Positions 16,810-24,840 are shown, counted from the stretch's first letter. The stretch is 64,000 nt of DNA from Clostridium fungisolvens (GCF_014193895.1 NZ_BLZR01000001.1:1426001-1490000); one strand, 5' to 3'. Numbers and translations: made by a program. The notes: generated from the letters alone by a model not told the origin.

Positions 16810-17001
16810 ATGGGGCGATTAAGAACAAATATTAAAGTGCAAATAAATTATCCTACAACAGAAGAAGGCATAAAACAGCTTGAAGAAGCTAAAGCAAGGG
16901 CTGTCATAAAAGCACTAAGATCTAAACATAGTGAAGAAGAGATAAGGCTTGCAATAAATGTACTTAAGAGAGAGCTAAACGGTGAAGATACACATAAATA
17001 A
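16810..17001 (+). CDS. 63-aa protein beside the integrase, candidate directionality factor
   Basis: A small, charged, helical protein with a strong RBS (TAGGAGGGATAAAT). The sequence has a basic start and an Ala/Lys/Glu-rich helical body. No known family was recognised. It is divergent from the recombinase and lies only 57 bp from attR, the place where recombination directionality factors of serine integrases often lie. That role is inferred from position and size only. A bidirectional terminator follows. Confidence 0.6.
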   Translation: MGRLRTNIKVQINYPTTEEGIKQLEEAKARAVIKALRSKHSEEEIRLAINVLKRELNGEDTHK

Positions 17002-17008
17002 GATAAAT

Positions 17009-17060
17009 AGGCAAGAGAAATAAAATGATTAATTAACATAATTTTATTTTTCTTGCCTTT
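17009..17060. terminator. Bidirectional terminator just inside attR
   Basis: AGGCAAGAGAAATAAAAT (17009-17026) pairs with 17041-17058, followed by T residues on the plus strand. It ends the 63-codon gene and would also stop the truncated binding-protein transcript entering the element. Confidence 0.7.
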
Positions 17061-17090
17061 CTGTACACGTTGATTCTGCTCCTTGACCTG
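17058..17090. other. attR: right junction of the 12.1-kb element
   Basis: The element half TTTCTGTACACGTTG (17058-17072) is followed by the core TCTGC (17075-17079), then by binding-protein sequence. The symmetry centre falls on TC at 17075-17076. See attL at 4981-5009. Confidence 0.8.
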
Positions 17091-17325
17091 TAGATAAATC
17101 TATATCAAGGCCTTCTTCTTTGAAGAAACCTTGATTTATTGCAGCATACATTGGTGCATAGAATACAGAACGAGCTACTTCATTTAGTTTTACCTTCACC
17201 AGTTGTTTTTCTCCTGAAGGAGTTGGTGTAGTAGATTGGGTTTTACCGCAACTAATAGCTGTTACGGATAGAGCTGCCACTAAAGCTGTTACTAAAAAGG
17301 TTCTAATTTTTTTAATTTTCATCAT
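17075..17325 (-). pseudogene. 5' part of split NMT1/SsuA-type substrate-binding protein gene
   Basis: This part encodes a lipoprotein signal peptide (basic MMKIKKIR, hydrophobic core, lipobox ending TAISC at about residue 26), a Thr/Pro linker and the first strand-helix unit of the binding-protein fold (VFYAPMYAAINQGFFKEEGLDIDLSTGQGA). After the shared GCAGA the frame enters element DNA and stops 11 codons further at 17044, so the product is an 93-residue fragment. The natural continuation is at 4990-4189. RBS TAGGAGG precedes the ATG at 17325. A hairpin with T-run lies in the leader (17363-17390). Confidence 0.9.
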
Positions 17326-17362
17326 TTTACCTCCTAAAACTTTTTTCTAAGAACTCGGACTC

Positions 17363-17390
17363 AAAAAACTCTAGTATATCTGTACCAGAG
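17363..17390 (-). promoter_or_regulatory. Hairpin with T-run in the leader of the binding-protein gene
   Basis: On the minus strand CTCTGGTA (17390-17383) pairs with TACTAGAG (17376-17369) and is followed by TTTTTT. It lies about 40 nt before the gene start and could act as an attenuator. No TPP or other known aptamer was recognised in this stretch (17326-17676), which otherwise carries only promoters for two divergent genes. Confidence 0.35.
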
Positions 17391-17676
17391 CAATCATCCT
17401 TATATGTTATATAACTTTGTAAGTGAAAATAACAGTTTTATAGTTTATAATATGTAAATGATATGTTAAATGTTAATTAATATGGTATATTTTGCTAAAG
17501 GGTTTATTTTAGAAGTGAAATTATGAAATTGGTAATTTAATACTCCTTTTATGACCAATATTCAATAAGGAGTGTAAATAAAGAAAATTTACAAGTTATT
17601 TATTGAATTCATAAAAATGCAATGATATATTGATTAATGTGAATAGTAATAATATGGATTTAAAGGAGTGAATGTA

Positions 17677-18066
17677 ATGATAACTTGGAAAGATGAGTAT
17701 ACGGTTGGTGTTGAGTTAATTGATAGTCAGCATAAAAGACTTCTTGAGATAGCTAACGATGTTTATGAATTGACTAAAAACAGCTTCATAACTGATAAGT
17801 ACGATAGAATTGTAGAAGTTATAGAAGAATTAAAGGATTATACGATTTTTCATTTTAAATCAGAAGAAGAATATATGCTTAGTATAGGATATAAAAAGTT
17901 CCTATCACATAAGGTTGAACATGATGATTTTGTAAACAAAGTAAATGGACTAGATCTAAATAAGATTGATGAAAGTCAGCAAAAACACTTATTAGAGATA
18001 TTAGAATTTATAGTTCAGTGGATCGATGAACACATATTGCAGAAGGACAAGTTAATAACTGCATAA
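17677..18066 (+). CDS. Bacteriohemerythrin
   Basis: A 129-residue hemerythrin from the ATG at 17677, nine nt behind GGAG. A GTG at 17668 is too close to the RBS. All iron ligands are visible: His19, His59 and Glu63 (HFKSE), His78 and His82 (HKVEH), then His and Asp in DEHILQKD (about 118 and 123). The protein binds O2 at a non-haem di-iron site and serves oxygen sensing, storage or detoxification in anaerobes. It is the first intact chromosomal gene to the right of the mobile element. Confidence 0.93.
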   Translation: MITWKDEYTVGVELIDSQHKRLLEIANDVYELTKNSFITDKYDRIVEVIEELKDYTIFHFKSEEEYMLSIGYKKFLSHKVEHDDFVNKVNGLDLNKIDESQQKHLLEILEFIVQWIDEHILQKDKLITA

Positions 18067-18085
18067 TTACATATATAATATGTTT

Positions 18086-18130
18086 AAAAGCCAATCAAGA
18101 TGAAGATATTTTGATTAGGCTTTTATTTTT
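18086..18130 (+). terminator. Terminator of the hemerythrin gene
   Basis: AAAAGCCAATCAA pairs with TTGATTAGGCTTTT (one bulge), followed by ATTTTT. The next 300 bp up to 18433 hold no gene and no convincing promoter besides the SASP RBS. Confidence 0.8.
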
Positions 18131-18433
18131 TAATGTCGCTTCACCGATTTTTTCATAGGAATAGAATAAATGTACTAATAAAAGAAAAAGATAAGCCTAG
18201 AAAATAACATTGGTTATAAAAAATAAAAGATACTTAAAATGGATAATCAGTAAAAAAGATAATTACTTTCCACCACTCCTCTAATATAATAAATCGCAAA
18301 TGGCGCAAAATACTATTACGATAACCAAACAAGTAATTAACAGTTAGTAGTTAGAAGTTTTCTAATAAGCTAAAGAGTTAATTATGAAAATGGTATATCG
18401 AATAAATACTTTATTTTAAAGGAGGAATTCGTC

Positions 18434-18631
18434 ATGGCAAGTAACAGAAATAGAGTTTTAGTTCCAGAAGCAAAGGAAGCATTAAGCAAATTCAAATTTG
18501 AAACTGCAAGAGAACTTGGAGTTGACTTAAAGCAAGGCTACAATGGAGACTTAACTTCAAGAGAAAATGGGTCAGTAGGCGGATACATGGTTAAGAAAAT
18601 GATCGAAAGCTATGAAAATGGCCTAAAGTAA
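18434..18631 (+). CDS. Alpha/beta-type small acid-soluble spore protein
   Basis: This 65-residue protein matches the alpha/beta SASP family: the GPR protease site region KFETARELGVDL (about 22-33) and the conserved C-terminal block NGDLTSRENGSVGGYMVKKMIE. It coats DNA in the forespore and protects it from UV, heat and chemicals, then supplies amino acids at germination. RBS AAGGAGG. This gene shows directly that the organism makes endospores. Confidence 0.97.
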   Translation: MASNRNRVLVPEAKEALSKFKFETARELGVDLKQGYNGDLTSRENGSVGGYMVKKMIESYENGLK

Positions 18632-18640
18632 TAAACATAT

Positions 18641-18672
18641 AAAGGCTCTGCATTTATGCAGGGTCTTTTTTT
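18641..18672 (+). terminator. Terminator of the SASP gene
   Basis: AAAGGCTCTGCAT and ATGCAGGGTCTTT form a stem with two G-T pairs, followed by a T-run. Confidence 0.85.
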
Positions 18673-18845
18673 ACTGTAAAGAAAAATACAAAATTTTAGC
18701 TCACTTAAGCATTTACTCAAGTGAGCATATATATTTAGGGATGTAAGTGGTATATCTTTATATTGTTATACTAAACTTTGAATTATACTGTTTATTGTAG
18801 ATACGAAAATAATCATTAAATGCTATAAGAATTTATTTGAAAGTT

Positions 18846-19190
18846 TTAGCATTGTTGTTGTAGTACTTGATTTGCAGAATCAATATCTTGCTTAATTTGC
18901 TCTTGTGGTGTTCCGTAAGCATTATACCAACCTTTAGTTATTAACATATCTGATAGTTTAAAGTGGCTTGCTATACAACCATTAAGTTGTGTAGTTAATA
19001 ACTGTCTAACTTCTGGATTAGTTGTTTCTGGAATTACCTTTGCAAGCATTCCTATATCAGTTTTAGACATTGCTAACATATCTAAAGCTATATCTTTTTC
19101 AGATAAGTTGCTTTGATCTTGATTTGCATTTTGATTATTACTATTTGTTCCACTTTCATCTGGTCCTAATACTGAATCTATCCAAGACAT
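18846..19190 (-). CDS. CotF-like spore coat protein
   Basis: A 114-residue protein with an Asn/Gln-rich start (about 12-30) and a C-terminal helical domain of the CotF/ferritin-like type (DIALDMLAMSKTDIGMLAKVIPETTNPEVRQLL; residues about 33-110). CotF-family proteins are coat components made in the mother cell. It lies 11 nt downstream of a shorter protein with the same helical pattern, so the two form an operon. Confidence 0.8.
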   Translation of the reverse strand: MSWIDSVLGPDESGTNSNNQNANQDQSNLSEKDIALDMLAMSKTDIGMLAKVIPETTNPEVRQLLTTQLNGCIASHFKLSDMLITKGWYNAYGTPQEQIKQDIDSANQVLQQQC

Positions 19191-19201
19191 TTTACTTCAC
19201 C

Positions 19202-19411
19202 TCACACGTTTTGTATTTTACTTACAGTGGCTTGAATATCATTTACGCTAGCTTTCTTTGTGTTTAATGTTGTCTGCATGAATTGTTTTAGTTCTTCATC
19301 TTGAACCATACCAATAGTAGCATTTAGTTTTTTTACACCAAGAACTCCTGTGTTTAATAGTTCGTGAAGCTCTAGGGTTTCATGAGGAGTAAATTTAGTT
19401 ACATCATTCAT
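19202..19411 (-). CDS. Small CotF-like coat-associated protein (69 aa)
   Basis: The start is the ATG at 19411, which has the perfect RBS GGAGGTGATTATA. An open extension to 19447 lacks one. The product is two long helices (TPHETLELHELLNTGVLGVKKLNATIG and QFMQTTLNTKKASVNDIQATVSKI), as in the N-terminal half of CotF-like coat proteins. It is the upstream partner of the CotF-like gene. Confidence 0.75.
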   Translation of the reverse strand: MNDVTKFTPHETLELHELLNTGVLGVKKLNATIGMVQDEELKQFMQTTLNTKKASVNDIQATVSKIQNV

Positions 19412-19606
19412 TATAATCACCTCCAAAGATATTATCTTATTAAACACAGTTAGGTATGCAAATAATCATTAAATTTTTGTAGTAAAATGAAGGGAAGAGT
19501 TTTAAATAAAGATGTGAATTGGCCTGATACAAACATAGTAATCTTTACATATAGACTAACCATGTTTATAATATTAATAAAAAATAGAAAAGGATATAGA
19601 TAAAAT

Positions 19607-20254
19607 ATGATAAAAGCCGTACTCTTCGATCTAGATGGAACTTTACTTGATACTAATGAGCTAATAATAAGTTCTTTTAAACATGTATTTGAAAATATAC
19701 TAAAGATTCAGGTAAGCGAGACTGAAATTACAAAGTACTTTGGTATGCCATTAAATAGCTCTTTTAAAGATTATACAGATAGCAGAACCGACGAATTGGT
19801 AGTTGCCTATAGAGCATATAATGAAGAACGTCATGACACTATGTGCTATGCCTTTGATGGTGTAAAAGTACTTTTGGACAAACTGAAAGATATGGGAATA
19901 AAGATAGGAATAGTTACTTCAAAGAGAAAATTATTGGCTGAAAGAGGAATGAAAATAGCAGGAATATTAGAGTATATGGATGTTATAATAACTCCAGAAT
20001 GTACTGAAAATCATAAGCCACATGGCGAACCAGCTTTAAAAGCTTGTAGCGAACTAAATGTACTTCCAAGCGAAGCTATTATGGTTGGAGATTCTCATTT
20101 TGATATTATGTGTGGAAAAAGTGCTGGTTGTCAAACCTGTGCAGTAGAATATACAGCTCTTCCAATTGAAATACTAGCTAATCAACAACCAGACTATTTT
20201 ATTAAGACACCTGAGCAATTAGTGGATATCGTTAAAAATATCAATGTTGCTTAA
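19607..20254 (+). CDS. ppaX: HAD-family pyrophosphatase PpaX
   Basis: A 215-residue HAD hydrolase with DLDGTLLDT (nucleophile Asp8, Asp10), the cap domain, TSK (about 104-106), Lys near 136 in ENHKPHGEPAL and the acidic pair GDSHFDI (about 161). Length and sequence match PpaX, which hydrolyses pyrophosphate made by HPr kinase/phosphorylase. A general phosphoglycolate-phosphatase-like role is also possible. It stands alone, with a weak RBS (AAAAGGATATAG), and is followed by a bidirectional terminator. Confidence 0.8.
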   Translation: MIKAVLFDLDGTLLDTNELIISSFKHVFENILKIQVSETEITKYFGMPLNSSFKDYTDSRTDELVVAYRAYNEERHDTMCYAFDGVKVLLDKLKDMGIKIGIVTSKRKLLAERGMKIAGILEYMDVIITPECTENHKPHGEPALKACSELNVLPSEAIMVGDSHFDIMCGKSAGCQTCAVEYTALPIEILANQQPDYFIKTPEQLVDIVKNINVA

Positions 20255-20258
20255 ACAT

Positions 20259-20288
20259 AAAAAAAATAGGATTTTATCCTATTTTTTT
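20259..20288. terminator. Bidirectional terminator between ppaX and the flavin reductase gene
   Basis: AAAAAAATAGGAT and ATCCTATTTTTTT pair perfectly, with A-run and T-run on the two sides. The stop of the reductase gene lies inside it. Confidence 0.85.
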
Positions 20289-20857
20289 CTTTTCTTTTTT
20301 TGAACGGAGTAACCGAACTTACCTATTGGTTTGCTTGGAAGAGGGTAATATTCTCCGTGGCAATATGAAATGAGATTAGCATCTTCAAAATGGATTTTGC
20401 CTCCATCATCTAATAAATCAGAATTTACTAATGAACCAACAACCTCAGCAATAAACATATGGTGAGAGCCTAATTCTATGATGTCTTTAACCTTACATTC
20501 AATATTAACTGGACATTCTTCTATATGAGGCGTTTCTATGTTTTCACCATCACCAAGTGTAAATCCCATTTCTTTAACTTTATCTATTTGTCTCCCAGAT
20601 CTGACACCGCAGAAATCAACTTTTTTGGTAAGATTTGAAGAAGGCAAATTCACTACAAATTCCATAGATTCCTTTATATATTCGTAAGACAATCTTTCAG
20701 GTCTAATTGAAATTGAAAGCATTGGTGGTCTTGTGCATACCGTAGCAGTCCAACCTACTGTAAACACATTAACTTTTCCTTCTTTATTTTTTGAAGTTAT
20801 TAGTACTGCTGGTACTGGATTTAATATAGCACTACCTTTAAATTTTACTTTTTTCAT
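20279..20857 (-). CDS. Flavin reductase family protein (FMN-binding split barrel)
   Basis: This 192-residue protein has the flavin reductase-like domain: PVPAVLITSKNKEGKVNVFTVGW at the start, the central phosphate-binding region SIRPERLSYEYIKESMEFVVNLP, and ECPVNIECKV near the middle. The family binds FMN and includes flavoredoxins of anaerobes. Substrate partners are unknown. A basic KKKRKK tail ends the protein. Monocistronic, read toward the terminator at 20259. Confidence 0.85.
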   Translation of the reverse strand: MKKVKFKGSAILNPVPAVLITSKNKEGKVNVFTVGWTATVCTRPPMLSISIRPERLSYEYIKESMEFVVNLPSSNLTKKVDFCGVRSGRQIDKVKEMGFTLGDGENIETPHIEECPVNIECKVKDIIELGSHHMFIAEVVGSLVNSDLLDDGGKIHFEDANLISYCHGEYYPLPSKPIGKFGYSVQKKKRKK

Positions 20858-20994
20858 CTAAATGCTCCTGATTCTAAATATTATATTTTTTACAATAAAT
20901 ATTTCATAAATAGTGGTTTATCTTCTATATAATTTACTTTACACTTATACCACTTTTCTTAGATATTTTCAATAATATTTGAAGTATTATATAG

Positions 20995-21035
20995 AAAAAA
21001 ACTATCTGAAATGTAACTCGATACATTTAGATAGT
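20995..21035 (-). terminator. Terminator for the D,D-carboxypeptidase transcript
   Basis: ACTATCT-G-AAATGT (21001-21014) pairs with ACATTTAGATAGT (21023-21035). On the minus strand it runs into TTTTTTT. It lies beyond the palindromic repeat that follows dacF. Confidence 0.75.
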
Positions 21036-21064
21036 CTTAATTAATTCATATTTAGTATTATTAT

Positions 21065-21264
21065 TGAAATTTAGATGTTGTTACCGGAGAGACTTATATG
21101 AGCAAACAATTAGAATTAAATGATTTTCGGAGATGAAGTAGCGTTAAAAAACTGTATTGTCCGAACGTAGTGAGTTATACAGTTTTAGCTACGCAATTGT
21201 AGAAAATCATATTAATTCTTTGTGAAGCTCATCAAGTATCGGAGGTAGCGACATCTAAATTTCA
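21065..21264. repeat. 200-bp palindromic repeat, copy 1
   Basis: Terminal inverted repeats are perfect: TGAAATTTAGATGT (21065-21078) and ACATCTAAATTTCA (21251-21264). An inner hairpin (AACTGTA with TACAGTT, about 21150-21187) flanks GAACGTAGTGAGTT. A related copy, in the opposite orientation, lies at 58488-58685 and a fragment at 35834-35878. A short frame inside (ATG at 21098) stops after 12 codons. Confidence 0.8.
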
Positions 21265-21278
21265 CAGTAGTAATTTAA

Positions 21279-22556
21279 TTAAAATATATTTTTATTTCTT
21301 CTACGTTTTCTTTTTAATCTATTTACTATAGATATAACAAGACCTAATAAAATCAATACGATTATTACAGCAGCCGCTATACCAAAGTATAAACCTAAGC
21401 TAGATTTAACTAATTCAGAAGTTGATATATTTGCTTTTACTGCATAGTCTTTACTAAAGTTTCTTTCAGCAACAGTAAGTTTAACTGATGAATTATCTTT
21501 AGCTAAGCTCCAAGCATCAACATTTGAAAGCTTAACATTTTCAGTAACTTCTTTTTTGTTTATTTCATTATCATAATAAGTAACATCTTCTTGTAATACA
21601 AGAGGTACTTGAATTGTCTTAGTAGGACCAAAAAACTTAAGTGGTTTGTAGCTTACATCTACCTTTTTAATCTCACTACCGGCTTTAAGAAGTGTAGACT
21701 TCTTAGCAGCAAAGCTATAATCCATGATTTTATTCATATCATTAAATACAGTTTGATCCTGTGCATCATAATAAGATTTAAGAACAACTCCTACTATTTT
21801 ACGGCCATCTCTTTCATATATAGTAGCAAGACATCTACCAGATTGTGAAGTATAGCCAGTCTTTCCTCCAACATTACCATTCTTACCTAGTTCTTTATTT
21901 CTGTTTTCTAAGTTAATAACAGTACTGTTGCTTATTTTAATTGAAGATTTATCTGTAGTCATAACTTCTTCAACCCATGGTTGTTTGTATGCTTCACGTG
22001 CTATAACTGATAAATCATAAGCAGTTGTATAGTGATCTGGATCGTGTAATCCATTCGGGTTAGCAAAGTGAGTGTTTTTTAGATTTAACTCTTTTGCTTT
22101 ATCGTTCATCATATCTACAAATTTATGATAGTCACCGTTTCCTAAGAAATCTGCTATCATGTAAGCTGAATCATTAGCAGAGTACATAAGTAGAGCTTTC
22201 ATAACATCTTCAGCAGTCATTGTGTCATTTACAGTCATTGGCTTAAAGTTCACGTTTAATGAATATTCAGGCTGCTTTTTTGCATCTTCATTATATGGTA
22301 TTTCATCTGACTTTTTTGCTTTTTCACTAAAAAGCAAAGCAGTCATCATTTTTGTTGTACTAGCAGGGTATCTTTTTGTATCACCATTCTTATAATAGAT
22401 TATCTCCCCGGTATTATAATCGATGGTTATTGCGGATTCACCTACAATAGTTGGAAGTTTTGAAGTTGTATTTTCCGCAGCTTTTGCAGTAAGTGGTGAA
22501 AACATGCTGATGGAAAATGCTAGTAAAAGTGAAGTAATTAATCCTTTGCGTTTCAA
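21279..22556 (-). CDS. D-alanyl-D-alanine carboxypeptidase (DacF/DacA type)
   Basis: This 425-residue penicillin-binding protein has a signal peptide (about 1-27, cut near AKAAE), the active site SxxK (Ser66-Lys69 in PASTTKM), SAN (126-128), KTG (232-234), and a C-terminal membrane segment (about 390-412) ending in a basic tail. It trims the terminal D-Ala from peptidoglycan pentapeptides at the outer face of the membrane. It could be the vegetative DacA-like or a sporulation DacF-like enzyme. The sequence does not decide. The 306 bp upstream (22557-22862) hold only promoters and a weak imperfect hairpin around 22654-22692. Confidence 0.92.
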   Translation of the reverse strand: MKRKGLITSLLLAFSISMFSPLTAKAAENTTSKLPTIVGESAITIDYNTGEIIYYKNGDTKRYPASTTKMMTALLFSEKAKKSDEIPYNEDAKKQPEYSLNVNFKPMTVNDTMTAEDVMKALLMYSANDSAYMIADFLGNGDYHKFVDMMNDKAKELNLKNTHFANPNGLHDPDHYTTAYDLSVIAREAYKQPWVEEVMTTDKSSIKISNSTVINLENRNKELGKNGNVGGKTGYTSQSGRCLATIYERDGRKIVGVVLKSYYDAQDQTVFNDMNKIMDYSFAAKKSTLLKAGSEIKKVDVSYKPLKFFGPTKTIQVPLVLQEDVTYYDNEINKKEVTENVKLSNVDAWSLAKDNSSVKLTVAERNFSKDYAVKANISTSELVKSSLGLYFGIAAAVIIVLILLGLVISIVNRLKRKRRRNKNIF

Positions 22557-22862
22557 ATCTCATCTCTCCTGTTTTTAGGGGTATATCAAACTGATAGTTT
22601 ATATATGCGCGAAAACATTTGAAACCTTATTTAAAATTAGCTGCTCAGCAAAGTCTTTATACCTTTAAGTATTGGCCATAAGGTGCAAAGTTCTAAGTAA
22701 CTATTATGTAAATTGGTGTCAATAATATTTTTGTACATGTATAAACTAAGTTAGAAAATATAACCCTTGTAATATTTTTTTATAACATTTCAAGTATAAC
22801 ATTAATAGTTTATAATAACAATTAAGATAAAGTTACATTTATGGCAGATAGGAGGGGGTTTT

Positions 22863-23483
22863 ATGAGTTTTCATAACCTTAAACAACTATTTTCTACACA
22901 TAAGGAAAAACCCTTAGGAACTTATAAAGAAAGCTCAGTTCTTATACCTATGTATGAGGAAAATAATGAAATGTTTTTTATATTTGAAAAAAGAGCTCTT
23001 ACACTCAGAAGTCAACCTGGTGATATATGTTTTCCAGGAGGAAGGGTGGAGCCAGGAGAGGATAGAAGGGAAACCGCAATTAGAGAAACTATAGAAGAAT
23101 TAAACATAAAAGAAGAGGACATAGATTACTTTGGACCGATGGACTTTTTTATTTCTCCCTATGGAGCTATTATTTATCCTTTTGTTGCACAACTTAAGGT
23201 ATTTCCGAAGAATCCTAGTACTGATGAAGTTGATCATATATTTAAAGTTCCTATAAAGTTTTTTCTAGAAAATGAGCCTTTAAGGCATGAAATTGCAGTA
23301 GTGCCTAAAATAAGTGAAGACTTTCCTTATCATTTAATAAATGGAGGGAAAAACTATAATTTTGCTAAAGGAAAGATGGAACAGTATTTTTACAAATATG
23401 AGGATTATGTCATTTGGGGATTTACAGCAAGAATAATAAAAGAATTTGTAGACTTTATCAGAGCAGATAAAGCTCAAGAGTAA
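22863..23483 (+). CDS. Nudix hydrolase, CoA pyrophosphatase-like
   Basis: A 206-residue protein with a full Nudix box (GRVEPGEDRRETAIRETIEEL, starting at Gly60 with Glu78 and Glu79 at the end). The FPGGRVEPGE context and the preceding LRSQPGDICFPGG match the UPF0035/CoAse branch, which cleaves CoA to phosphopantetheine and ADP. It acts in the cytoplasm with Mg2+. RBS GGAGGGGG before the ATG is strong. Confidence 0.88.
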   Translation: MSFHNLKQLFSTHKEKPLGTYKESSVLIPMYEENNEMFFIFEKRALTLRSQPGDICFPGGRVEPGEDRRETAIRETIEELNIKEEDIDYFGPMDFFISPYGAIIYPFVAQLKVFPKNPSTDEVDHIFKVPIKFFLENEPLRHEIAVVPKISEDFPYHLINGGKNYNFAKGKMEQYFYKYEDYVIWGFTARIIKEFVDFIRADKAQE

Positions 23484-23516
23484 TACCCCAGTTAGTCCAT
23501 TAAAAACAATTATAAA

Positions 23517-23556
23517 ACTCGCAAAGCTGATTAAAATTTCAGTCTTGCGAGTCTTG
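23517..23556. terminator. Terminator between the Nudix and DUF523 genes
   Basis: ACTCGCAA (23517-23524) pairs with TTGCGAGT (23545-23552), with a few more pairs inside the loop. It separates convergent genes. Confidence 0.65.
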
Positions 23557-23573
23557 TATGCTTAAACAAATTT

Positions 23574-24542
23574 CTACCTACTAATACCTTTTCCAGAGTC
23601 TGAAATATCGATTAATTCCTCAGGATAGGGTTCTAGAAAGCTCTGGTCTAAAAGGTATTGATTACTGAATCTTATAGCGTGTGATTTCACTACATTAATA
23701 GGAACGCTTAAAGGTATTTTTCCTAATCTATATTTGTCTATGATTGAAAGCATAAATTCTTTTTCTTTAGAATTTAGATACTCGCTAAAATATCCTAATG
23801 CATGCATTAATACATTTATATTTGATGTATACCTTGGAGTTTTTGAGAGAAGTTTTAATAACCCAATATTATAGGAATCAATCAGCTCATCTATATTTAA
23901 TAAATCGTGGTTTGCAACTATTCTACCAAGTTTTTTTAGTTCAGTTTGATTATAGGACATGAAAAGAAGCTTATGCCTGCTATGATATTTTACCAATGAT
24001 GATAAATCTTTATGAGCTTTCACCTCTGAAAATTCTGCTAGGGTAAATATACTAGAGAGAAAGTGATTACGAATTGAGAAATTCTTTAATCTACCATCTT
24101 CTTCAATAGGGAGGTAATTAAATTTATTCTGTATAAGTCCTCCAAATATCCCCTTTCCTTTTGAACTGGATGCTCCTTTTTCGGTGCCGTTATATATTTT
24201 AACATCTCTAGTACCACATGATGGTGAACGGCTTTTTAAAAGAAAGCCATCTACTCCATTAAGGTCATTGATAAAGCTTTCAGAGAATTTTATCATATCC
24301 TCTGTATATTCCTTTTGTGTGGAATATTCAATTAGTTTAATATCACCATTACTACTAATTAATCGTATTACCTCTCTAGGGGTTGGAAGTCCTATGGCGC
24401 TTTCAGGACATACCTCTTTGAAATCTATAAATGGTTGAAGTCTTATATATAAATCAAAGGTAGATGCTTCGCCGTTATATCTACAGGGAGTGGTACCAAG
24501 ACATTTGCTTACAACTATTCTAGGTTTTGACCATTTAAACAT
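23574..24542 (-). CDS. DUF523 and DUF1722 domain protein
   Basis: A 322-residue two-domain protein. The first half is DUF523, with SKCLGTTPCRYNGE (about 12-25), EVCPE (about 43) and SPSCGT (about 105-112). The cysteines suggest a metal or persulfide site. The second half (about 185-310) is DUF1722, as in the YbgA-type proteins. DUF523 proteins have been connected with 2-thiouracil handling in some bacteria, but the role here is not known. It stands alone. The 294 bp upstream hold no gene. Confidence 0.85.
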   Translation of the reverse strand: MFKWSKPRIVVSKCLGTTPCRYNGEASTFDLYIRLQPFIDFKEVCPESAIGLPTPREVIRLISSNGDIKLIEYSTQKEYTEDMIKFSESFINDLNGVDGFLLKSRSPSCGTRDVKIYNGTEKGASSSKGKGIFGGLIQNKFNYLPIEEDGRLKNFSIRNHFLSSIFTLAEFSEVKAHKDLSSLVKYHSRHKLLFMSYNQTELKKLGRIVANHDLLNIDELIDSYNIGLLKLLSKTPRYTSNINVLMHALGYFSEYLNSKEKEFMLSIIDKYRLGKIPLSVPINVVKSHAIRFSNQYLLDQSFLEPYPEELIDISDSGKGISR

Positions 24543-24822
24543 ATATTTGCCTCCATTTAATTTATCTACAGTATATTTTAATCTTTAAGTATAAATATAT
24601 ACGAATGATTTTAGGAGAATTGTGGCGATAAACATGATTGATTATATAGGTGGTATTAAAAATAAATTAGTAACTAAATTTTGTAGAGTAGAACTTGAGT
24701 ATCTATATATCAAGATAAAGTAGCAAAATTTAACTGAAATATTATATTGAATGGCGGATAAACTAATTTCAGATATAAAGAGTAGAATTTAGATATTAAT
24801 TCTTATAAAGGAGGTAATAAAT

Positions 24823-24840
24823 ATGGGGAATCAGGGGTGA
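24823..24840 (+). other. Five-codon leader frame overlapping the deacetylase start
   Basis: The strong RBS AAAGGAGG lies before an ATG at 24823. The frame reads ATG GGG AAT CAG GGG TGA and its stop overlaps the GTG start of the deacetylase (GTGA). This fits translational coupling, or a frameshift in an older ATG-started gene. Confidence 0.45.

Larger units (their letters stand above)
4991..17076. mobile_element. 12.1-kb serine-recombinase element inserted in the binding-protein gene
   Basis: The element lies between attL (4991) and attR (17076) and is about 12,084 bp long. It splits an ABC transporter binding-protein gene so that exact removal restores the frame. A large serine recombinase gene (14974-16575) and a 63-codon gene (16810-17001) sit at the right end, as expected for an integration module. 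The rest is cargo: a collagen-like exosporium-type protein, tandem CXXC membrane proteins, a Vat-like acetyltransferase, a carbon-nitrogen hydrolase, GNAT and HIT proteins and several small membrane or exported proteins. No phage structural, replication or conjugation genes were recognised, so it is not self-transmissible by what can be seen. Boundaries come from reading the sequence, not from comparison with an empty site. Confidence 0.85.

Noticed and set aside
4991..17076. Prophage or conjugative element
   Set aside because: No capsid, portal, terminase, lysis, replication, relaxase or type IV secretion gene was recognised, only an integration module and cargo.
17326..17480. TPP or other riboswitch upstream of the binding-protein gene
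   Set aside because: The NMT1-type transporter suggested a thiamine link, but the CUGAGA and other conserved TPP blocks are missing. Only a terminator-like hairpin is seen.
22654..22692. Riboswitch-like hairpin between dacF and the Nudix gene
   Set aside because: The stem is imperfect and isolated, with no conserved aptamer sequence recognised.
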